Assembly (NCBI GenBank): GCA_964459995.1 | Contig: CAYWOR010000002.1 | Span: 220,505 to 284,504, forward strand | From: CAZSHG01 sp964459995 | Lineage (GTDB): Bacteria; UBP14; UBA6098 | Reading direction: 5' to 3' | Length of the DNA: 64,000 nucleotides | In this document: piece after piece, positions 15,703-23,911 of the stretch | How positions within the stretch are numbered: the first letter of the stretch is position 1 | Layout of the letters: the number at the start of each line of letters is the position of its first letter | Translations under genes and position numbers: made by a program | Notes under the pieces: generated by a model | What the model was told of the DNA's origin: nothing | Databases searched by the model: none | What the model saw: the letters and a program-made list of their open reading frames with translations, nothing else

Positions 15703-17475
15703 CTATCCCTCGGAAATCATCTCGTTCATTATCTTCGGCAGGCGGTCGATGATGTCGCCTATCTTCGATTTAACGTCGTCCTCGGCGATGTATTTCATAC
15801 GCGCTATCTCCTCGCGGATGTCGTGGCCTTCGATGGCGTCGAAGGGGGCACCGCGGTCGAGGGCTTTGCGCGCCTCATCCTCGAATTTCAGGATGGCTTT
15901 GAGCATCAAATCCTGTTTGAGGGGTGAACAATAGGTATCCTCCTCGACGAAGGCGTTCTGCTGGAGGAAATCCTCGCGGATACTTCGCGCGGCTTCGAGG
16001 GTGAGCCTATCCGAGGCGTCCAGAGCTTCCGCACCTACTAATTTGACGATTTCGGAAAGGTCTGCCTCTTGTTGCAACAATGCCATAGCTTTCGCGCGGT
16101 TGCCCGGAAAATCTTCCGAGAAGGCCTCTTTGAGATATTCGTCGAAGGCGTCGCCATAGAGGGAATAGCTATTGAGCCATGAAATCGCAGGGTAATGTCT
16201 GCGATAAGCCAGCTCGGCTTCGAGGCTCCAGAATACGCGAACTACGCGAAGTGTCGCCTGCACAACGGGATCGGCGAGGTCGCCGCCGGGAGGCGAAACT
16301 GCGCCGATAACCGAAAGTGCACCGGTGGTCGGTTCCATACCGAGATTCTCGACCCAGCCCGCGCGCTCATAAAACTCTGCAATTCGGCGTCCGAGGTAGG
16401 CGGGATAACCCTCTTCGCCGGGCATTTCCTCGAGACGGCCTGAGATTTCGCGCATAGCTTCGGCCCAACGGCTGGTGGAATCGGCCATCAGCGCGACGGA
16501 GTAGCCCATATCGCGGTAGTATTCGGCGATTGTGATGCCGGTGTAAACGGAAGCCTCACGCGCCGCCACCGGCATGTTCGACGTGTTTGCGATAAGGACG
16601 GTGCGTTTCATCAGAGGCTCGCCGGTCTGAGGGTCTTTGAGTTCGGGGAATTCCAAAAGCACATCGGTCATCTCGTTTCCGCGCTCGCCGCAACCGACGT
16701 AAACGATGACCTCTGCGTCGGCGTATTTCGCAAGCTGATGCTGAATAACGGTTTTTCCGCTTCCGAAGGGGCCGGGAACGCAGGCGGTGCCGCCTTTGCC
16801 GACCGCGAAGAAAGTATCCACAACGCGCTGGCCGGTTATAAGCGGGGATTTGGGGAGAAATTTTTTGCGGAACGGCCTACTGAGACGCACCGGCCATTTC
16901 TGATACATGTTGAGTTCGTGCTCTTTGCCGTCCTCAGTGCGGACTACGCAGACGATGTCCTCGATGACATGTTCGCCCGACTCGATTTTGACTACCTCGC
17001 CAGATATTCCGGGGGGAATTGGCAGACGGTGTTCGATAATCGTGGTCTCCTGCACCGTGCCGAAGATGTCGCCGCCCGTAACCTTCTGTCCGACTTTGAC
17101 TTTGGGGACGAAATCCCATTTTTTATCGAGGGGCAATGGGTCTGCGGTAACTCCACGTGTGATGAAATCCCCGGCTTGCTCGGCGATGATGTCGAGCGGG
17201 CGTTGGATACCATCATAAATGGATGTCAGCAATCCAGGGCCGAGACGAACCGAGAGTGGTGCGTTCGTCAGATACACCGGTTCGCCGGGGCCGAGGCCGC
17301 CTGTTTCCTCGTAAACCTGTATGGACGCGGTGTCGCCCACAAGTTCGATGATTTCGCCGACGAGGTGACTATCCGACACACGGACGACATCATACATCTT
17401 CGCACCGGTCATGTTTTCCGCAACCACGAGCGGCCCGGAAACCTTTACGATTCTGCCAATTTTTTCTTCCGCCAT
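15703..17475 (-). CDS. atpA: V/A-type ATP synthase catalytic subunit A
   Basis: A 590-residue catalytic head subunit. The ATG at 17475 has GGAG nine bases upstream and yields the normal A-subunit start EEKIGRIVKVSGPLVVAENM; an open frame extends to 17517 without a better start. The P-loop GPFGSGKTVIQHQLAK and the A-specific non-homologous insert (residues about 110-190) are present, as is SRWAEAMREISGRLEEMPGEEGYPAYL, here cited in part by its key residues SRWAEA and EGYPAYL. It is separated from F by four inserted genes and from B by three. Confidence 0.97.
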   Translation of the reverse strand: MAEEKIGRIVKVSGPLVVAENMTGAKMYDVVRVSDSHLVGEIIELVGDTASIQVYEETGGLGPGEPVYLTNAPLSVRLGPGLLTSIYDGIQRPLDIIAEQAGDFITRGVTADPLPLDKKWDFVPKVKVGQKVTGGDIFGTVQETTIIEHRLPIPPGISGEVVKIESGEHVIEDIVCVVRTEDGKEHELNMYQKWPVRLSRPFRKKFLPKSPLITGQRVVDTFFAVGKGGTACVPGPFGSGKTVIQHQLAKYADAEVIVYVGCGERGNEMTDVLLEFPELKDPQTGEPLMKRTVLIANTSNMPVAAREASVYTGITIAEYYRDMGYSVALMADSTSRWAEAMREISGRLEEMPGEEGYPAYLGRRIAEFYERAGWVENLGMEPTTGALSVIGAVSPPGGDLADPVVQATLRVVRVFWSLEAELAYRRHYPAISWLNSYSLYGDAFDEYLKEAFSEDFPGNRAKAMALLQQEADLSEIVKLVGAEALDASDRLTLEAARSIREDFLQQNAFVEEDTYCSPLKQDLMLKAILKFEDEARKALDRGAPFDAIEGHDIREEIARMKYIAEDDVKSKIGDIIDRLPKIMNEMISEG

Positions 17476-17495
17476 TGGAAACTCCTGTTTATTGC

Positions 17496-17523
17496 TTGAC
17501 TTTTTTTGTTTCGTCATTATATT
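17496..17523 (+). promoter_or_regulatory. Predicted plus-strand promoter opposite the V-ATPase A gene
   Basis: TTGACT and TATATT are separated by 16 bases on the plus strand. About 10 bases beyond begins a short hairpin-rich segment that ends in an intrinsic terminator at 17566-17587. No plus-strand gene follows. The same A/T-rich core gives TATAAT on the minus strand (17516-17521), which could instead be a -10 element for the A gene. Confidence 0.45.
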
Positions 17524-17529
17524 GTCTTT

Positions 17530-17587
17530 AATCCAGTTATCTGGAGGTGGATAGCGAAGCTATCGGGGGCCGAAAGGCCCCTTTTTT
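17530..17587 (+). ncRNA. Possible short hairpin RNA
   Basis: Between the plus-strand promoter and the T-run are three consecutive palindromes: CCAG-TTAT-CTGG (17533-17544), GATAGC-GAA-GCTATC (17550-17564) and GGGGCC-GAAA-GGCCCC (17566-17581). A transcript of roughly 55-60 bases is predicted. It could be a small regulatory RNA, or a decayed REP-like hairpin set with a chance promoter. Confidence 0.3.
17566..17587 (+). terminator. Intrinsic terminator, plus strand
   Basis: GGGGCC-GAAA-GGCCCC forms a six-base-pair GC stem with a stable GAAA tetraloop, followed by six T. The T-run overlaps the minus-strand stop codon of the DUF3800 gene. There is no upstream plus-strand gene for it to serve apart from the short unit described at 17530. 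Confidence 0.6.
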
Positions 17588-18374
17588 ATGGTAACAGCTT
17601 ACGCCCACATCCCTGAATGATTCCTGTTTTGGGGTGTTTATAGAACTTTTTTTCTATTATAACAAGAATTTTCTGCGAAAATGGGGCAATCCCCATTTTT
17701 ACGAGAAGTTTATTCTCTTCTAAAATCTTTTCTCTACAAGGGTATGCTACTAAATCAGCAATTTGAAGACCAGCTATATCAGCACTTTTTGGTTTTACTT
17801 TCAATTGTCCGGAAGTTAAGCACTCTTGAATTTTACTTGCCTTTAAAAATTCAGTTCCTTCAGAATAGAGTTTGTGAAAACTGTCCTTTAGTTTCATATC
17901 TTCTCTCCCACCTCTGCTTTCAGCCATAACATCGCCGACAGCATTGTTTGTCTTAAGAAAATAGAAGTAGCGTTCAATCAGCATAGCTAAACAGTAATGG
18001 TAAGGTTCATACTTCCAAACCTGGTAGCGCTCACGATGTTCCAATTTATCGATGACAACAGAAACAATAGTGAACTCCAAACTGCCGATTAGGTTAAGTA
18101 GTTTTTTATCAAATGATTCTCTAATAGAATGATCCCGCAATTTGTGAAATGGTGTCTTGCAATTTATGATTTCCTTTCTGTGGAGAATAATTTTTTCGTC
18201 TGGATCAATTTGAAAGAATTCCCTTTTAAAACTCAACAACGATGAATTAACCATTTCTCCAACATAATCAAGATTCATAATTATACCGGTTAAACATAAA
18301 AAGCGTTCATTAGGGTTGTCAGCACTTTCCAGGTCCTGGTTGCCAACTTCATCTATGTATAATCTGTATCTCAC
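17586..18374 (-). CDS. DUF3800 domain protein
   Basis: A 262-residue protein with the DUF3800 signature: N-terminal YIDEVGNQD (acidic pair D8, E9), a central VVIDKLEH, ESRGGREDMKLKDSF, and a C-terminal KSADIAGLQIADLVAYPCR. The fold is RNase-H-like and the family is frequently found in phage-defence and mobile regions; a nuclease role is suspected, not proven. It overlaps the AlkD-like gene by four bases. The DNA is visibly more A/T-rich than the ATPase genes on either side, in keeping with transfer. Confidence 0.8.
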   Translation of the reverse strand: MRYRLYIDEVGNQDLESADNPNERFLCLTGIIMNLDYVGEMVNSSLLSFKREFFQIDPDEKIILHRKEIINCKTPFHKLRDHSIRESFDKKLLNLIGSLEFTIVSVVIDKLEHRERYQVWKYEPYHYCLAMLIERYFYFLKTNNAVGDVMAESRGGREDMKLKDSFHKLYSEGTEFLKASKIQECLTSGQLKVKPKSADIAGLQIADLVAYPCREKILEENKLLVKMGIAPFSQKILVIIEKKFYKHPKTGIIQGCGRKLLP

Positions 18375-19078
18375 TTCCCCATCGCCTTCTCGCGCATTTC
18401 ATCGGGGAGTTTTTCTATCGCGTAGCGAAAGGCCACGCGGGGCATACGTTCGACATTCGAGGTTACATAGTCGTAAACTCGCTCAGGATGCGCATTGCTA
18501 ACCTCTTTTAACAGCCAGCCGTAGCCCTTGCGGACGAGGTCGTCTTCATCCTCGATGAGGATGTCCGCGATTTCAAACGCTTTATCTACAAGGACTTCGC
18601 GGCGCACAGGATAAATCAGAGATACTGCCGACGATCTTCGTAGCCATCGATTGGAGGATTTCCCCCACTTCGGCATATTTTCGGCTAATTTTGGCCATTT
18701 GTGGAGCATGAACCCTACGGAATGGCATGAAATGTCGTCGCAATGCCCCCAATTGCTAACATACCGCTCCAACCATGATTCGAAGCGGGAAAAATCCTCC
18801 AGCTCGTATTGGGATTTTCTTCGCCACGCCCAATCGAAGGCGATTGTAGTTTCTTCGCCGATTCCGGTGTCGAGCAACTCCTCGCAGATGCCGAAAAATT
18901 CAGTCTTCCCGAGATTTTTCACTTGCGAATAAAACTCGCGGGAAATCTGACGGATTTCCGGCAGACGGACGCCGAGGATGTTTATCGGCTCTTTGAAATA
19001 ACGCTCCGCGCCCATTTTGTAGGCTTCATCCACACGGGATTCGAGGGCTTTTCGTATGTCGGTGAGAAGTTGGGTCAT
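18371..19078 (-). CDS. DNA alkylation repair (AlkD-like HEAT-repeat) protein
   Basis: A 235-residue helical-repeat protein. The ATG at 19078 is preferred because it follows the nucleotidyltransferase stop by one base and gives the family start MTQLLTDIRKALESR. Typical segments are RYFKEPINILGVRLPEIRQI, ELLDTGIGEETTIAFDWAW, YVSNWGHCDDISCHSVGFML and VRKGYGWLLKEV. AlkD-family enzymes excise bulky or cationic alkylated bases without base flipping. It overlaps the DUF3800 gene by four bases, so the two are probably translated together. Confidence 0.87.
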   Translation of the reverse strand: MTQLLTDIRKALESRVDEAYKMGAERYFKEPINILGVRLPEIRQISREFYSQVKNLGKTEFFGICEELLDTGIGEETTIAFDWAWRRKSQYELEDFSRFESWLERYVSNWGHCDDISCHSVGFMLHKWPKLAENMPKWGKSSNRWLRRSSAVSLIYPVRREVLVDKAFEIADILIEDEDDLVRKGYGWLLKEVSNAHPERVYDYVTSNVERMPRVAFRYAIEKLPDEMREKAMGK

Positions 19079-19079
19079 T

Positions 19080-19448
19080 TCATCTCTCGGCAAGAACGAT
19101 TCCTTCTTCCAGAGCTGTCCGAGCAAAGGGGATGCTGGTTGTTTCAGATTTTGTGTATGGAAAAAGTTCGATGGGCATTCGAATTCCCGAAAAAAAAGTT
19201 TCAAATTCGTCGATCCGCTCGAACCAAAGGGGTATATTTGAGTCTTCGAGGACGATCAAAATATCTGCATCACTGCCCGGCACTGCTTTTTTTGCCGCAA
19301 GGGAGCCGAAAAGGATTACCCTGTTGACATCATCGCGGGTTTCTATGAGTTTTTGGGCGGAGACCTTCAGAGCCTCGATAGCCGCTTGATTATCGAGTTT
19401 CCAGAGAGTCACACCACTGTATGAGTATTTTTGCAGAATTGATTGCAT
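19080..19448 (-). CDS. MNT-type nucleotidyltransferase (partner of HEPN)
   Basis: A small nucleotidyltransferase. The core FGSLAAKKAVPGSDADILI carries the GS motif and the D-x-D metal pair. The start at 19448 has AAGGA eight bases upstream, but overlap with the HEPN gene leaves a GTG at 19412 or an ATG at 19469 possible. In known HEPN/MNT toxin-antitoxin pairs the MNT protein AMPylates the HEPN RNase and silences it. Here it follows and overlaps its HEPN partner, the usual order. Confidence 0.85.
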   Translation of the reverse strand: MQSILQKYSYSGVTLWKLDNQAAIEALKVSAQKLIETRDDVNRVILFGSLAAKKAVPGSDADILIVLEDSNIPLWFERIDEFETFFSGIRMPIELFPYTKSETTSIPFARTALEEGIVLAER

Positions 19449-19785
19449 CCTCTGAGTCCTTTTCCCCAAAATAATCGTGGGGTATGCCTGTATTAAAGCC
19501 GTTTGGATAACGGGCTATAATATAATACTTGTCTAAGTTTCTTGCTCTTTCCATGAGGTTGTCGGCCAGATCGATCTCGCAGTTTTCTTTCAATGCCATA
19601 AGCATTTCTTTTAGGCTATGTCCCCACAGAACAGCGTTTCGATTTTGAGCTGTGGCTTTCAAAGCCTTTTCTGAAGCTTGTTGCGCCATAAAGCAAGCCC
19701 ATTCGTGGAATCCTGATTGCCTTGCGGATTCAGCGGCTTGAATGTCGTAATGAGCCTGGGTTAGCCAATCTTTCGCGCGGTTCAT
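19390..19785 (-). CDS. HEPN domain protein (putative toxin of HEPN/MNT pair)
   Basis: A 131-residue all-helical protein: AKDWLTQAHYDIQAAESARQ, then EWACFMAQQASEKALKA, and the motif RNLDKYYIIARYPNG near residues 82-96. This last stretch matches the HEPN subgroup that pairs with MNT nucleotidyltransferases; a full R-x4-6-H RNase motif is not obvious, so RNase activity is uncertain. It starts four bases after the ATPase F stop, which makes co-transcription with the ATPase operon likely. Confidence 0.85.
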   Translation of the reverse strand: MNRAKDWLTQAHYDIQAAESARQSGFHEWACFMAQQASEKALKATAQNRNAVLWGHSLKEMLMALKENCEIDLADNLMERARNLDKYYIIARYPNGFNTGIPHDYFGEKDSEDAINSAKILIQWCDSLETR

Positions 19786-19789
19786 ATTC

Positions 19790-20116
19790 TCACTCCTCCC
19801 CCATAATGTCGCGTCCGGCGGCGCGTTTCATAGTCTCGCGGACGGCGTTTCGGCCCTTCCCCAGACTTCCCTGCACCGTTGGGATAAGGATTATCGAGGG
19901 CAATGTGCCGTAACGCGTTTCGTCGATGACCTCCGCGATACTCCCGGAAATAGCCTCTGTAACGAATATTGCGCCGTATTCGCCGGATTTAACAAGCTCT
20001 CTAAGCGCTGATGCGAGGTTTTCGGTCTCCTCGGCGATAATCGCGGTTACGCCCATCGCCCTAAAAGGCAGGCATGTGGCGATATCGCCTACCACTGCGG
20101 TTTTATAGGTCGCCAT
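19790..20116 (-). CDS. V/A-type ATP synthase subunit F
   Basis: A 108-residue protein with the F-subunit pattern: AVVGDIATCLPFRAMGVTAI at the start, EYGAIFVTEAISGSI in the middle, and PSIILIPTVQGSLGKG near the end. Subunit F joins the central stalk. Its start overlaps the C gene by 14 bases, while its end is followed by the inserted HEPN gene rather than by A. Confidence 0.92.
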   Translation of the reverse strand: MATYKTAVVGDIATCLPFRAMGVTAIIAEETENLASALRELVKSGEYGAIFVTEAISGSIAEVIDETRYGTLPSIILIPTVQGSLGKGRNAVRETMKRAAGRDIMGEE

Positions 20117-21113
20117 AACGCACCCTTTCGATTATTCTATCGCGGTCGATTTTGGCTTTTTTCATCCGCATAACCGCGCCGATTGCTCTAAGCTCGCGCC
20201 ACACGAGAAAAGCATACGCCAGAAGGACTTCCAGCCCGAAGCTAATATAGATATTCAGTCGCAGGTAGTCTTCGAGGCTATAGTGGAAGAATTTTGCCAG
20301 CGGCTCGAAGTCGTCGTCGTGGACGAGCTTTGAAACGGCATCCGCGAGGGGTTTGCCATAATATGAAAAGACCAGCCGCGCGGGGATTCCGTCGAGTTCC
20401 ATAGTCTCGAACCGTTCGTAACGATTGCGTTCTAAATAGCCGCCCTCGATGAAAAAGCGGTCGAAATACTCCATAGGCATTTCAGCGATTCTCATGCGGA
20501 GATATGCGGTCAGATTCTTGCTGTCTGCCCATCTGCGGACATATTCGTCGAGAAATTCACGGCCGCTTTCGGTTAACTGGCTGACATAGAATTTCCCGAA
20601 ATAATGGTCGGAGGCCAGATCGACAACGATTGGCAGTTGTGATTCCGAATAGGTCTCGCGCGCGACCTTTATAGATTCCGCGACTTCGACTGGCACGGAA
20701 CCGAGATTTGGTTCGCCCGAAGCGGCTTTCATCAAATCCTCTGCAGAGGCGAATCCCCCCGAAAGATGAAGCGGAAGATAGTCATATTCGAAAATCTCCG
20801 CCTTCACAGCCGCCGATGCGTTAGTGAAATCCGTGAAAAGGCGGAGGAGCCTTGTCAATTCGGGGTGTTGAGACAAATTTTCGATGAGTCCGATAGTCGC
20901 GAGCCATTCATCGGCGATAGCCTTTTCGGGGTTTTCATCAGCGCTGTGAAAACCCCATTCTGACAGTATTTTGCCTATATCTCCTGTTTCGGCGTCGATA
21001 AGCCGTAAAAATTCCGCACGCCCCGGCCGCTTAACCCATTTGCCCCGCACAACACCTGTAGCGAAGGCATATTGCGTGTCTCCGAATACTACCGGCGGAG
21101 TATTCAAACTCAC
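20103..21113 (-). CDS. V/A-type ATP synthase subunit C
   Basis: A 336-residue helical protein corresponding to subunit C (AtpC/NtpC, V0D-like), the socket linking the central stalk to the membrane rotor. Seen features are the YAFATGVVRGK start, DYLPLHLSGGFASAEDLM, VDLASDHYFGKFYV, YLRMRIAEMPMEYFDRFFIEGG and a C-terminal IERVRYGDL. Length fits the family. It overlaps E by four bases upstream (ATGA) and F by 14 downstream, a compact ancestral junction with no insert. Confidence 0.88.
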   Translation of the reverse strand: MSLNTPPVVFGDTQYAFATGVVRGKWVKRPGRAEFLRLIDAETGDIGKILSEWGFHSADENPEKAIADEWLATIGLIENLSQHPELTRLLRLFTDFTNASAAVKAEIFEYDYLPLHLSGGFASAEDLMKAASGEPNLGSVPVEVAESIKVARETYSESQLPIVVDLASDHYFGKFYVSQLTESGREFLDEYVRRWADSKNLTAYLRMRIAEMPMEYFDRFFIEGGYLERNRYERFETMELDGIPARLVFSYYGKPLADAVSKLVHDDDFEPLAKFFHYSLEDYLRLNIYISFGLEVLLAYAFLVWRELRAIGAVMRMKKAKIDRDRIIERVRYGDL

Positions 21114-21700
21114 CGCACACCTCCACCGAAGAGAATTTGCGAAACTTCGTCGGTGAAATCTTCGGCAATCTGGGCGAAAATCGACTCCGTGCGGGCGTCA
21201 TATTGGATTCTGCCGGCTTTGAGCATGAATCCGTGGTCGAAATCGTCGGATTGGCGTTTCGAGAAATTCGCGCCTTCGATTTTTTGTTTGGCGAGGGAAT
21301 CGAATTCGCCGTCGAAAATCGCGCTATCCTCTTTTCCATAAACAATTTCGCCCTCTTTTTCCCCAAAAGATTCAAGCATGGAGACATATCTTCCGCGCAG
21401 TTTTTCTGCCGGAAGGTTAAGAATCGCCTCGAATCCCTTTTGAAAAGCCTTTTGAACAAGCTCCTGCTTGACCGCGAGGGTTTCCATTCTGAACCTTGTC
21501 TCTGCGCGGCTGAGAGCTTGTTCATATGCGCGTTTGGCTTCGGCTTGTGCCTTCTCTTCCGATTTTACGAGGACGCTCTTTTCAAATTCGCTCAATTCGG
21601 CTTCGAGTTCGCGAATTTCGCTATCGGTTTCGGCTTTGATCTCGGCGGTCTTCTCGTCGGTCTCCGCCTGAATTTTGTTTAGGATACCTTCGATACTCAT
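21110..21700 (-). CDS. V/A-type ATP synthase subunit E
   Basis: A 196-residue peripheral-stalk subunit. Residues about 1-75 form a charged, alanine/glutamate-rich coiled coil (IQAETDEKTAEIKAETDSEI), and the C-terminal half is a globular domain ending DFTDEVSQILFGG. It pairs with the coiled-coil subunit encoded at 25864-26178 to make the stator. It lies nine bases downstream of K and overlaps C by four bases. Confidence 0.88.
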   Translation of the reverse strand: MSIEGILNKIQAETDEKTAEIKAETDSEIRELEAELSEFEKSVLVKSEEKAQAEAKRAYEQALSRAETRFRMETLAVKQELVQKAFQKGFEAILNLPAEKLRGRYVSMLESFGEKEGEIVYGKEDSAIFDGEFDSLAKQKIEGANFSKRQSDDFDHGFMLKAGRIQYDARTESIFAQIAEDFTDEVSQILFGGGVR

Positions 21701-21709
21701 TCGGCCGCC

Positions 21710-22288
21710 CTATCTGATTGACAGCAGAACAAGCACACTCGCCAATAGACCGAGGATCGCATAGAACTCGACGAAAGCGGCGAGGGTCATGGCTTTGGCG
21801 ACATTGGCTTTGTCTTTGACCACAAGAGCCACGCCCGACGCGCAAACCTTGCCCTGATGGATTCCCGAGACCAAACCTGCGAGTCCGACCGGAATGCCCG
21901 CGAAAAGGAACTGCCAGCCTTGAAGAGGGGTTAGCGAGGCGAGTTGTGCGGGGTCGTTAAGAAGGCCTGTCCAGAGAATGATGAGGAATCCCGCGACGAA
22001 ACCGTAGATGCCCTGAGTGCCCGGAAGTGCTGACAGCAGAAGGAACTGCGGAAACAGGTCGGGGTGTTCGTGCATCGCGCCGATGGACATATTCGCGGCG
22101 ATACCGATTCCGATTGCGGAACCGAAACCTGCGATAACCACTGCAATCGCGACTCCGATAAGCGCTAATCCGCCGGCATCGAGAGAGAACCATCCGGGGG
22201 CTTTGGTCGTGGCTTCATCCTGCGCAAATGCTGTAACAGCAGTGCAAAGAGCCATAATCACCATTAGTAAAACAATTCTTTTCGACAT
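21710..22288 (-). CDS. V/A-type ATP synthase subunit K (membrane rotor ring), sodium-type
   Basis: A 192-residue duplicated-hairpin c subunit with four membrane helices after an N-terminal signal-like segment (residues 1-22). The first hairpin has LPGTQGIYGF (L88, T91, Q92) with no carboxylate; the second has GIHQGK (Q145) and VEFYAILG (E174). These match the five sodium ligands of Enterococcus hirae NtpK (L61, T64, Q65, Q110, E139), so sodium coupling is predicted. The Shine-Dalgarno AAGGAGGAG is strong. Its normal upstream neighbour I is displaced by a methyltransferase cassette. Confidence 0.95.
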   Translation of the reverse strand: MSKRIVLLMVIMALCTAVTAFAQDEATTKAPGWFSLDAGGLALIGVAIAVVIAGFGSAIGIGIAANMSIGAMHEHPDLFPQFLLLSALPGTQGIYGFVAGFLIILWTGLLNDPAQLASLTPLQGWQFLFAGIPVGLAGLVSGIHQGKVCASGVALVVKDKANVAKAMTLAAFVEFYAILGLLASVLVLLSIR

Positions 22289-22327
22289 CCTCTCCTCCTT
22301 GGGGAGTTGGTTATTTTTGAAATTTGA

Positions 22328-22649
22328 TTATATCTTAGAATTGATAATTCCTTCAGCCAAAATAAGTTCTTTCGAATACAATCTCTTATTATCCGAATTG
22401 AATTCGTGTTTAATGTCACAATATAAATTCTCCAGAGAAAGGATTTTCCATCCATTCGCTTTGTATATATTCACACTTCCTCTGCGGCGGGCAACAAAGA
22501 AGTTTTGAATCTCTTTGATCCTTCAAATCGAAAGGAATCACCTTGTATCCGCACAAGCCATTAATAATGACGTCAAAAGGTATATCTCTATACGGCTCCA
22601 ATAACTTCGAGATAACAGCCTCAAGTTTATTTACATATTCTTCGTTCAT
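22328..22649 (-). pseudogene. Frameshifted gene downstream of the DNA methyltransferase
   Basis: An ATG at 22649, upstream of the methyltransferase stop by a few bases, opens a frame of 77 residues (MNEEYVNKLEAVISKLLEP start) that ends at 22416. Around 22520 a second frame, offset by one base, carries 63 residues beginning IKEIQNFFVARRRGSVNIYK and ending AEGIINSKI with TAA at 22328, yet has no start codon and a TGA just upstream. Joining the two after VIPFDLK gives one coherent protein of about 106 residues. I read this as one gene broken by a one-base insertion, or a sequencing error. Position suggests a restriction partner; no family is recognised. Confidence 0.6.
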
Positions 22650-22650
22650 T

Positions 22651-23898
22651 TCACACTTTCTGAAACAGGACAATCCTGTTTGTGTTCGTTCCAGATTCGT
22701 TATTGTCGATTCCCCAAATATTGGAGGTTTTGGTGAAATCCTGTTGGTTAATAACAACACATGTGGTGTTGAATCCTGCCTCTTCTCCTGCAGGGATAAC
22801 ATAATCTTCGAGCTTCAACTTGCCTTTACGAAGCTCGCCGACCTCAAAAGCTACCCAGCCAGTTTTTTGGGTGATTCTAAATAGTTCTTCGAAGACTTTT
22901 CCCATGATCATTGACCACTCATCTACATTTTTAGTTACCGTAGTTTTCTTGCCTATTTCTTCGATATCTATGCCATTAAACCAGCACCTTAGCCAATTAT
23001 CCTGAGCGTATTGAACAATGTCAAGAAAGGGCGGAGAAGTTACGGTAAGGGTTACGGAATTCGCGGGTATCTCATGGGTGAATCGAGCATCTTCTGTTAG
23101 AAAATTCGCCGTTCTACCGGCTGTTCTCAATAACTCTGTTCTCCTTTTGGAAAGACCTTTTAACAGGGAAGTTGATTTGCGAAGAATTATCTCCTTCGTG
23201 TTTCGATATTCAGGGACCTGGCCTCGCTTCTCATTGATTTTGATCTGTCTTTCCTTTGTTGTTGCCTGATTCGGCGGAAGGGTATAGACAGAGAAAAATC
23301 CCGGAGAATGACCTGTGAGACGGTTTGTAGCAACCATTCGAATCCAGCTATCTATTTCGTCCTCGGTCTGTTCTTCTTTCCGTTCTTTGAAATACCGTTT
23401 CAAGGAGACAATTTCTGCTTCTGTTTTAGGATGATAGAACATCGATAAATCAAACTCTGCCGAACAGCTATAATTGTATTCAACCTCGTTTAATCTGTTT
23501 TCAATTTCAGCATAATCAGGAATCAGCAATCTTGGTTTGGTCAAAATGAGACTTAAGGGATTGACATCGTTTGCAATAACTTTCCGACCCATCAAGCCGG
23601 CCTGAATAGGAGTAGTTCCTCTGCCGCAAAACGGATCGTAAATTGTGTCTCCTACATCTGTAACCAGATTGATGAAAAATTCAGGAAGCTGAGGTTTGAA
23701 ACAGGCGCGATATGATATTTCATGGATGCTTGCGGCTTGCCTTTGTTTGGCAGTCCAAAATTCGTTGATGTATTTTGGGACCTTCCTGTTACTAAGTTGG
23801 ATATAGGTTCTTTCCGTTTCGTTTTCCGAGCTGGAGAACAAGTCAGTACTCCTATTGAGGGAAAACTTTTCTATGTATGTCTTGACTTCTGTTTTCAT
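22651..23898 (-). CDS. Site-specific DNA methyltransferase (N4-cytosine/N6-adenine type)
   Basis: A 415-residue DNA amino-methyltransferase. The S-adenosylmethionine motif is YDPFCGRGTTPIQA (residues 87-100) and the catalytic motif is TSPPF (287-291); SPPF/Y points to N4-cytosine more than N6-adenine methylation. The central 150-270 region may hold target recognition. It starts 14 bases after the ATPase I stop and ends next to a frameshifted gene, so the ATPase I and K genes are split by this cassette. The DNA is clearly more A/T-rich than the ATPase genes, consistent with transfer. Confidence 0.88.
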   Translation of the reverse strand: MKTEVKTYIEKFSLNRSTDLFSSSENETERTYIQLSNRKVPKYINEFWTAKQRQAASIHEISYRACFKPQLPEFFINLVTDVGDTIYDPFCGRGTTPIQAGLMGRKVIANDVNPLSLILTKPRLLIPDYAEIENRLNEVEYNYSCSAEFDLSMFYHPKTEAEIVSLKRYFKERKEEQTEDEIDSWIRMVATNRLTGHSPGFFSVYTLPPNQATTKERQIKINEKRGQVPEYRNTKEIILRKSTSLLKGLSKRRTELLRTAGRTANFLTEDARFTHEIPANSVTLTVTSPPFLDIVQYAQDNWLRCWFNGIDIEEIGKKTTVTKNVDEWSMIMGKVFEELFRITQKTGWVAFEVGELRKGKLKLEDYVIPAGEEAGFNTTCVVINQQDFTKTSNIWGIDNNESGTNTNRIVLFQKV

Positions 23899-23911
23899 TT
23901 AGAGTTTTCTC

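Noticed and set aside
22264..22455. Separate 63-residue open frame just upstream of the K gene
   Set aside because: It overlaps the better-supported second frame of the broken methyltransferase partner and runs into the K start.
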